A stretch of DNA of 64,000 nucleotides, from the NCBI RefSeq assembly GCF_013373365.1, contig NZ_CP035925.1:1-64000 (forward strand), given 5' to 3'. This DNA comes from Lentibacillus sp. CBA3610 (lineage in GTDB: Bacteria; Bacillota; Bacilli; Bacillales; Amphibacillaceae). Below are positions 58,377 to 64,000 of this stretch, one piece after another; position 1 is the stretch's first letter, and each line of letters begins with the position of its first letter. The position numbers and the translations under genes are program-made. The notes under the pieces are model-generated. The model did no database searches and was not told where the DNA came from. It saw nothing but the letters and a program-made list of their open reading frames with translations.

Positions 58377-58420
58377 GTCAACTTTGACCCCGATTTAAAA
58401 GCAGAATAGTTGTTTATCAA
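58377..58420 (+). promoter_or_regulatory. Candidate MarR site and shared motif upstream of yhfK
   Basis: gtcaactttgac (58377-58388) is a perfect 12-bp palindrome with the same half-site, GTCAA, as the MarR operator at 56996. The shared motif gcagaatagttgttt follows at 58401. Confidence 0.5.
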
Positions 58421-58482
58421 TTTTGAATGGATGACAATGTAAGTAAGAAAAGTATATGATTTAGACAGAAAGGATGGATTGC

Positions 58483-59133
58483 ATGAAAGTTCTTGTCGCT
58501 GGGGCGAACGGTCAAATTGGAAAACATCTCGTGACATTTATTCAGAACAGCGATGGTCTGAATGCGAAGGCAATGATTCGCAATGAAGAGCAGGCGTCCT
58601 TTTTTGAAGACTTGGGTGCGGAAACGGCTATCGTGGATCTCGAAAAAGATATCGACGCGATTGCGGAAGCTGCTGAAGGCGTCGATGCGATTGTATTCAC
58701 TGCAGGTTCCGGGGGACATACAGGAAAAGACAAAACGATTATGGTGGATTTGGATGGGGCTGTTAAAACAATTAAAGCGGCAAAAACTGCCGGTGTGAAG
58801 CGGTTTGTTATGATCAGCTCATTTGATACCACACGTGAAGCGATCCAGGAAGCTCCAGAGTCCTTTGCACCGTATGTGGCAGCCAAGCATTATGCGGATG
58901 AATGGCTGAAAGACTCTGATTTGAATTATACGATTATCCATCCAGGCCTGTTAACAAATGAAAAAGGGACTGGTCAAGTCAATGCAGGAACCAAAGTTGA
59001 AAGGGATGAGATTCCACGGGAGGATATCGCCAGTGTCATCCTTGCAAGTCTGGAAAATAATTCAACGATTGGAAAGGAATTTCAGGTAGTAGGTGGAACG
59101 ACAGCTATTAAGGAAGCGATTAATTCAATTTAA
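58483..59133 (+). CDS. yhfK: NAD(P)-binding atypical SDR (YhfK-like)
   Basis: A 216-residue protein with the cofactor motif VLVAGANGQIGKHLV (residues 3-17), AMIRNEEQASF after strand 2, IVFTAGSGGHTGKDKTIMVD and VAAKHYADEWLKDS. It matches B. subtilis YhfK, a putative NADPH-dependent reductase or quinone-type epimerase. ATG 58483 has AAAGGATGGATTGC upstream; the ATG at 58474 lies within that site. A terminator follows. Confidence 0.92.
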   Translation: MKVLVAGANGQIGKHLVTFIQNSDGLNAKAMIRNEEQASFFEDLGAETAIVDLEKDIDAIAEAAEGVDAIVFTAGSGGHTGKDKTIMVDLDGAVKTIKAAKTAGVKRFVMISSFDTTREAIQEAPESFAPYVAAKHYADEWLKDSDLNYTIIHPGLLTNEKGTGQVNAGTKVERDEIPREDIASVILASLENNSTIGKEFQVVGGTTAIKEAINSI

Positions 59134-59159
59134 GTGAAGGGAATAGCTGTTTGACTTGA

Positions 59160-59193
59160 TGGACACTTCACTAATGAGGTGAAGTGTCTTTTT
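59160..59193 (+). terminator. Terminator after yhfK
   Basis: gacacttcac and gtgaagtgtc form a 10-bp perfect stem with T6. Confidence 0.93.
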
Positions 59194-59379
59194 TGTGCCG
59201 GTATGTGTTGCAAGTTTTGTGCCTAATCGGAAGTTAAATGAACTTTTTGCCAAACGGTGGGTGCATATATCCAAGGGATTTTGTGCAAGAATTACGGGTT
59301 GGGCTGTTTTTAAAATAGAATACGATAATATTGTTAACATGTGGTATAATTAAATATAAGAATTTGTTCATACATAAGG

Positions 59380-60008
59380 ATTGATATAAAATCGAACAGC
59401 AAATAATAGAATTGGCAAAATACTATTCTGCCAAACTAGATCAACAGGTTCTCAAAAGAATAAAAGAAATGAAAGATGATAATAAAGTCATTATTTTAGT
59501 ATATCAGGCTTTAAAGGGTTACAGAAGAAGAAGGTGAAGCAATCGATATATACCCAGAATAAAGGGCGTTTCCTGTATAAATGTGGCTCTTTTCTTGAAG
59601 AAGCAACGATTCTTTGTTTTGAACATAAATATGGCGAACGTGCTGAAAAAAAGGTTAGGATACCAAATACGATCGGACAACGGCCAAAAAAGTTCGAGAT
59701 AGATTGTTTGGTCGGTCAAGATGCCTATGAAATTAAATGGCGTGATGCTACACAGATGGAGACATATACGAAAGGAACATACAAGATTCAGGTCAATCAA
59801 AGATAAAGGATATACACACATAGACTAATGTTTTACTATCCAAATCGTAAAACAGGCCGTCAAAATACAACAGGAATTGGAAGCCCTTTACAACGGTGTG
59901 GACGGACATTATCATCATGGTGATGGGGCGTGGGATTTTGTTCATAAGGAAACCGGAGTTGATTTAAAAGGAATCCTTTTAAAAATAGTTGGGGAAAATT
60001 CGGGATAA
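59380..60008 (+). pseudogene. ApaLI-like type II restriction endonuclease, frameshifted
   Basis: Assembled across frames it reads IEQQIIELAKYYSAKLDQQV, LKRIKEMKDDNKVIILVYQA, then GRFLYKCGSFLEEATILCFE, RAEKKVRIPNTIGQRPKKFE, IDCLVGQDAYEIKWRDAT, and finally a part resembling GVDGHYHHGDGAWDFVHKET and GVDLKGILLKIV. These match the ApaLI-like endonuclease family (ApaLI itself cuts GTGCAC). The E...D...EIKWRDAT pattern is a plausible catalytic core. Frame changes lie near 59520, 59760 and 59820. The start codon is not clear. It is followed directly by a DNA methyltransferase. Confidence 0.75.
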
Positions 60009-60024
60009 AGGAGCGATTTTTTAA

Positions 60025-61222
60025 ATGTCAATATTACTGGGACTGTAAAAAACAAAAATGTCGAAACTGGCAGTGTTGATCTCATTTATTTGGATCCGCC
60101 ATTACCCAAAAACCAGAAACTGAAAACAGAGATAATGCAAAGGAATATTCATTTAAGATAGCTGGGAGTCGATGAATGATTACTATGTGTTTATTAAGGA
60201 CAGGCTAATTGAGTGCCATAGGGTCTTAAAAGCAAAGGCAGTCTTTTTACATTGTGACAAGTATGCCTCCCATTATTTAAGAATGGCACTTGATGAAGTT
60301 TTCGGGATGGAAAATTTTCAAAGTGAAATCGTATGGTCCTACAAAAGATGGTCTAATTCAAAATCCGGCCTGTTGAATAATCACCAGACCATTTATTTTT
60401 ATAGTAAAACAAGAAATTTTAAATTTAATAGAATCTATACGAGTTATTCGGAGACAACAAACGTCGATCAAATTCTACAGGAACGTGTCAGAGATGAAAA
60501 ATAACAGAGTCCAGATACCAAGCAGGATGAAAATGGAAATATACTGTTACTGGGTAAGCAAAAAAGGTGTCCCCTTGTCAGACGTATGGGAAATACATTT
60601 TTAAATCCCAAGGCTAAAGAACGTACCGGTTACCCACGCAAAAACAATCCTGTTTGCTGGAACAAATCATCAGAATAGCAAGTGATGAAGGTGATTTGGT
60701 ATTAGATCCTTTCTGCGAGGGGCGAAACGACTGCAGTAGCGGCTGAATTAATGAATAGACGGTCTATTGGCATTGACGTTTCAACAGGATGCTGTTGAAT
60801 TAACGAAACAGCGTCTTGAAAATCCGGTTAAAACGTCATCGCATTTGCTGCAAAAAGGTAAAGAGAAATATATCAATAAAACAGATAGGGAACTAGCATT
60901 ACTAAAGTCAATAGATGCTGTCCCTGTTCAAAGGAATAGCGGAATTGATGGCTTTTTAAGTGAATACTATGAGGATAAACCAGTACCTGTCAAAATACAG
61001 TCAGACAATGAAAGTTTGGACGAAGCGATCGAAAAATTACGGCATGCAAGCAAAAAACGAGGTTGTCTTTTAAGTGTCCTGGTCCGGACGAAACATGACC
61101 ACACACTCTTCATTGATGATATAAAACAAAATAATCATAACAATATCTTAGTTGTCGATAGTTACGACTTGCAGATAAATGACTGGATAGCTGATAATAG
61201 GAATACAATCTCTTTTAAATAA
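60025..61222 (+). pseudogene. DNA methyltransferase (N4/N6, beta-type) of the same restriction-modification system, frameshifted
   Basis: ATG 60025 (AAAGGAGCGATTTTTTAA upstream) reads MSILLG, then after repair DCKKT...VDLIYLDPPFFTQ, the catalytic DPP motif. Next come SMNDYYVFIKDRLIECHRVL, FLHCDKYASHYLRMALDEVF and NFQSEIVWSYKRWSNSKSG. The region near 60640-60760 gives TGYPTQKPILLLEQIIRIAS and LVLDPFCGGGTTAVAAELMN-type motif I with frame changes. The C-terminal 150 residues are intact (60767-61222). It should protect the ApaLI-like site. Several indels lie in 60040-60160 and 60500-60780. Confidence 0.78.
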
Positions 61223-61356
61223 TGGATGTTCGAAATATAATTGCCGGTAATATTAAGAGTAACCCGAGTCAGCTGGATCATTTTCCACATGACGAACACT
61301 CTTTACTTCTGATCCCATTTTAGGCATCTATCGAGGCCTTCCAGCCATCACTATAA

Positions 61357-61390
61357 AGATGACATCCTGGAATGAACCAGGATGTCATCT
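61357..61390 (-). terminator. Terminator after tenA
   Basis: agatgacatcctgg and its complement ccaggatgtcatct form a 14-bp perfect stem with a six-base loop, ten bases beyond the tenA stop on the minus strand. Confidence 0.9.
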
Positions 61391-61400
61391 AGTTTGGCAA

Positions 61401-62081
61401 TCAAACAGTACTTCTTTTAGCCGATAACCATTTTTCTTTCGTATAGGCCATCTCCCAAAATGCCAGCTCGTATTCTTTCGCCATAACAAATTGCTCCTTG
61501 ATCTTTTCTTTCTCTTTGTCACTTGCTTCCTCAGCTATCTGGTCCAGCAAATCGATTTGCTCCTGTGTTGATGTTTGGAACCAATCATCAGCATACATGT
61601 TGATCCAATTTTGATAGATGGTTTCCCCGGGCTTTGCATCCTGGTTTTTCTTTCCGATATCAGCGTATAGCCAGTAGCACGGAAGCATCGCGGCAACCGT
61701 CTGGCCGGTTTGGCCGGAAAGTGCTGCCCTGTACAGATGTGATGTATAGGCATAGGCTGTCGGTGCCGGTTTGAAGTTGTTCATGTCATCCTCGGTGATG
61801 TTCAGCAATTCCGCATGTTCGCGGTGAACAGTCAATTCTGCTTCAGCCGTCATTTTGGCTTTTTCCGTAAGCATCGCTGTCACTTGAAAATCATTCGACT
61901 GGGCAGCGGCGATGGCATGCACTTTGCCAAAATGCTTCAGATAGTAGATGTCCTGCAGAATATAATACTTAAACGTATCAAGCGGCAGGTCTCCCCGGAC
62001 AATCCCCTGGACAAACGGATGATTCAGACTCTGTTCCCAGCTTTCTGTCGTTGTTTCACGCAATGACTCCGTAAAACGCAT
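61401..62081 (-). CDS. tenA: Thiaminase II TenA
   Basis: A 226-residue thiaminase II, which salvages thiamin by hydrolysing the aminopyrimidine formed from degraded thiamin. The catalytic cysteine is in MLPCYWLYADIGKK (about residue 135). The fold's acidic residues are in YYILQDIYYLKHFGKV and MAKEYELAFWEMAY. ATG 62081 follows AAGGGGAGGATTTTTT. A TPP riboswitch 150 bp upstream controls it, so it should be shut off when thiamin pyrophosphate is plentiful. It is transcribed alone. Confidence 0.95.
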   Translation of the reverse strand: MRFTESLRETTTESWEQSLNHPFVQGIVRGDLPLDTFKYYILQDIYYLKHFGKVHAIAAAQSNDFQVTAMLTEKAKMTAEAELTVHREHAELLNITEDDMNNFKPAPTAYAYTSHLYRAALSGQTGQTVAAMLPCYWLYADIGKKNQDAKPGETIYQNWINMYADDWFQTSTQEQIDLLDQIAEEASDKEKEKIKEQFVMAKEYELAFWEMAYTKEKWLSAKRSTV

Positions 62082-62224
62082 AAAAAATCCTCCCCTTCTT
62101 GATTAATGTTGACCCGACACGGGCGCACACGAAGAAAAGGGAGGTCATTAAAAGATAGATCGAACATTTGCACATGCCTAATACTTATGGTTGAATTCGC
62201 CTATTTTAAATAATGCTATAATGT

Positions 62225-62311
62225 CCACTTTCCTCCGCTGGCGCTAACCAGGTCAGGTTCAAAGGGTCTTAGAGTACACTCTAATCTCAGCCTTTAAAAG
62301 GCACCCCTAGT
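62225..62311 (-). promoter_or_regulatory. TPP riboswitch (THI element)
   Basis: The minus strand reads actaggggtgccttttaaag, then gctgagattagagtgtactc, then accctttgaacctgacctgg and ttagcgccagcggaggaaag. The conserved CUGAGA and ACCUGA cores of the thiamin pyrophosphate aptamer are present. It lies 144 bp before tenA; gacctcccttttc and gggtc parts downstream could form the switching structure. Confidence 0.96.
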
Positions 62312-62659
62312 GAAATAATGTTGTATTTATATGGTAGCATAACTTATGATGAAAGAAAACAGCCGGCAAAAATAAGGATTAACTTAAAATTTGCAAACGG
62401 TATTATTCTTAATAAAATATATCTTGTATTGTATAATTATTAAGTAGGAATTTCTTTATGAAAGAGATTATTTTGCAGAGGGGTGTGCCATACGGTTGGT
62501 ACGAGTCATTTGTTAAAACTGGGCTTTCACTGATGTGAATTATTTTCTCTTACGTTTAGCTATGCCGGGATTAGTGGAAACTTAATATATATAGAAATTT
62601 AAGTAACGATACCTTGAAATACAATCATTGTTGGCATATAATGAAAGTAGAAAGCATAA

Positions 62660-62697
62660 TACTAAAAAGAACCCCGACAGTGGGAGTCGGAGTTCTC
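62660..62697 (-). terminator. Terminator of the toxin-like transcript
   Basis: On the minus strand gaactccgac and gtcggggttc arms with a short loop are followed by tttttagt. A second small hairpin, ccgcaacttcttgcgg, lies just before it (62705-62720). Confidence 0.75.
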
Positions 62698-62960
62698 TAA
62701 GCTACGCCGCAAGAAGTTGCGGTGGAGTGGGTTAGAGGTAGTCCCAACGTGTCCATTTTTTACAGGTGGGATTACTTTCTTAAATCAAAACAATTTAGCG
62801 TCATGACCAGCATGAGTAATGACCAAAGCTGATCATGAGCATGATGCCTTGATAAAGCGTAATCAATATAATATATCACTCCTCTCGTTTTGACATATTC
62901 CATTGTCAAAGTGACGAGCAGCAAAGGCTCCACCGCCAACTGCTTATGTAGCTCAGTTTT
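62697..62960. repeat. Inverted repeat pair flanking the toxin-like locus
   Basis: The plus strand at 62697 reads ctaagctacgccgcaagaag then ttgcggtggag. The minus strand from 62960 reads ctgagctacataagcagttg then gcggtggag. These matching ends enclose the toxin ORF. Confidence 0.6.
62772..62866 (-). pseudogene. Holin-like type I toxin peptide, frameshifted
   Basis: The minus strand from TTG 62866 reads MITLYQGIMLMISFG, and a one-base shift then gives SLLMLVMTL and ends near LRK (TAA at 62774). The assembled 31-residue peptide is a single hydrophobic helix with a basic end, like the holin-like or BsrG/TxpA-type toxins of Bacillus type I systems. AGGAG lies upstream at 62882-62886. No protein antitoxin is visible, and an antisense RNA from the plus strand is expected. 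As written, the frame stops early at 62801. Confidence 0.62.
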
Positions 62961-63086
62961 TATTATAGCAAATTATGAATCCTTTTGTAGTTAAAATAGA
63001 AGTTAAGGTGAACTTCAACCGCCAAAATAAGGCTACCCAACTATCAATAATGGCTGGCAGCCTTATTGTCATTTAACAAAGCTCAA

Positions 63087-63421
63087 TTATTTAACAAACT
63101 CTACAAAAGTTGTATTAATACCAGTGTAGCTTTCTCTTATCTCACCGTCATATTCGACTTTAAATCTTGTCACCGATTTGCCATGCTATATCGCCGGCAA
63201 CTGAAAGATTCACAGTTGCTTCGCCTCCTGATTTAAGTATATTCACCCTCATCTATTGTAACAAGAGCATTCTGACCATTTATTTCTTCAATGGTTCCTG
63301 TGAAAGTTGCTTTGGTTTCACTGTTATCCGTTTTGTCAATATTAGAGGAATCAGAGGAATTACATGCAAATATAAACCGATTAATAAAATTGTGCATAAC
63401 GCGATAAATGTTTTTCCTCAA
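63087..63421 (-). pseudogene. DUF3221-like lipoprotein, frameshifted
   Basis: From TTG 63421 one frame gives a signal peptide, RKTFIALCTILLIGLYL, while another supplies the lipobox ACNSSDSSN. ATFTGTIEEINGQNALVTID follows. After further shifts near 63240 and 63180 it reads ILKSGGEATVNLSVAGDI, QIGDKIKVEYDGEIRESYTG and INTTFVEFVK to TAA at 63087. This is the beta-barrel pattern of DUF3221 (OB-like) lipoproteins. Role unknown. Confidence 0.7.
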
Positions 63422-63492
63422 GATACACCCCTACAATCATAACCATTCGATCACCGACTTGCCCTGCAGACAAATTGAGGTTTCTCTTTATT

Positions 63493-64000
63493 TTAAAAAC
63501 TTGCCAGCATTTCATTAAATTGATCCGCATGCTCCCAGAACATCATATGTCCGCCGAGCACTTCGATTTTTGATTCAGGCGAAACCTTTTTTATATAAGA
63601 AGAAGCTGTATCTGCCCAATGTTCTGCAACAACTGTTAAGGTTGGAACGGAATTGCTTAGGGAATGCGTTTCATCTCGGTAATCGGAAAACATACCTGAT
63701 GCAAAAACGTTCGCCGCAATATAGTATGGTGTTTTGAGCAATTGTTCAACAAGCCAATTCAGTTCTTCTTGCTTTACTTCCCGCTGGATCATGACTTGAT
63801 TAATATAGTCTGTGATGAATGCCCGCTGACCTTGTGGGTTCCGCAAATGTGACGTATAAATCGCCGCAATATCGTCCAGTGTTCCTTCTACCCAATCATC
63901 GCTATGGACAGATAATGATTTCGGCGGCATATCAACTAAAACAGCTGATTTGATATTCTCGTATCCATATTGTTTGAAATACTCCCAGACCGTCAAGCAG
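63493..64000 (-). CDS. Alpha/beta hydrolase, partial (N-terminus beyond the window)
   Basis: The C-terminal 167 residues or so of an alpha/beta-hydrolase: LTVWEYFKQYGYENIKSAVL, VDMPPKSLSVHSDDWVEGTL, and near the end TLTVVAEHWADTASSYIKKV with the terminal catalytic histidine in VLGGHMMFWEHADQFNEMLA. The nucleophile elbow lies outside the window. It probably hydrolyses an ester or similar bond; the substrate is not known. The reading frame is open at base 64000, so it continues upstream. Confidence 0.85.
   Translation of the reverse strand, partial: CLTVWEYFKQYGYENIKSAVLVDMPPKSLSVHSDDWVEGTLDDIAAIYTSHLRNPQGQRAFITDYINQVMIQREVKQEELNWLVEQLLKTPYYIAANVFASGMFSDYRDETHSLSNSVPTLTVVAEHWADTASSYIKKVSPESKIEVLGGHMMFWEHADQFNEMLASF

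Overview
The window comes from a low-to-mid GC Gram-positive chromosome of the family Bacillaceae. The gene order from about 20 kb to 45 kb follows the Bacillus subtilis block yfhE-yfhF-recX-yfhH...yfhP-mutY...ygaC-ygaD-gsaB-bcp-perR-ygzB-ygxA-rrn(16S-23S-5S)-tRNA cluster, and the 4-8 kb part carries yfkD and pdaA, which lie nearby in B. subtilis. A diaminopimelate dehydrogenase, an NhaC/YuiF-type antiporter and many acidic proteins fit a halotolerant genus such as Lentibacillus, Virgibacillus or Oceanobacillus. That genus assignment is inference only.

Layout. 1-2 kb: a damaged amino-acid ABC transporter (binding protein plus permease). 2-9.4 kb: MFS exporter, OsmC protein, yfkD, antiporter, pdaA deacetylase and mbcS acyl-CoA synthetase. 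9.5-14.5 kb: CtsR-controlled clpE, a secreted metallo-beta-lactamase-fold protein, and an SPFH protein with an Arc-like partner. 14.7-18.6 kb: two convergent ABC operons, GntR-ATPase-permease and yxlE-yxlF-yxlG-like. 18.8-25.6 kb: an XRE regulator, a DnaA-box cluster, yfhE, yfhF, recX, an SDR, yfhH, yfhP and mutY. 26.6-37.3 kb: ygaC (frameshifted), ygaD, gsaB, a K+ channel, bcp, a sugar transferase, a 2-hydroxyacid dehydrogenase, a cobalamin adenosyltransferase, perR, ygzB and ygxA. 38.2-45 kb: one rRNA operon followed by 14 tRNA genes (one with indels) and three 5'-tRNA fragments. 45-50.6 kb: an unknown acidic gene pair, a broken MFS gene, ddh and an AEC carrier. 50.7-64 kb: an accessory region with a TnpB relic, a broken nucleotidyltransferase, a broken SDR/TetR pair, CarD, a MarR-linked redox group, a broken ApaLI-like restriction-modification pair, tenA under a TPP riboswitch, a type I toxin-like locus, a broken DUF3221-like lipoprotein and a partial alpha/beta hydrolase.

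The most unusual content is non-coding. Several tandem-repeat families lie between genes, with periods of 20, 21, about 21 (19/23 alternating) and 52 bp, all close to whole numbers of DNA helical turns. A 7-unit 21-bp array together with its upstream hairpin occurs twice, 27 kb apart. A roughly 110-bp dispersed element occurs about seven times. A short GC-rich repeat sits in the tRNA cluster three times, each time preceded by a copy of the 5' end of the very tRNA gene that follows it; related core sequence also lies inside an element that has replaced the 3' end of yfhF.

Data quality matters here. Universally conserved 16S and 23S segments, tRNA-Asp and several genes carry scattered one-base insertions and deletions with little other divergence. 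Many of the 'pseudogenes' may therefore be base-calling or assembly errors rather than decay. Frameshifted genes are marked as pseudogenes with this caveat.
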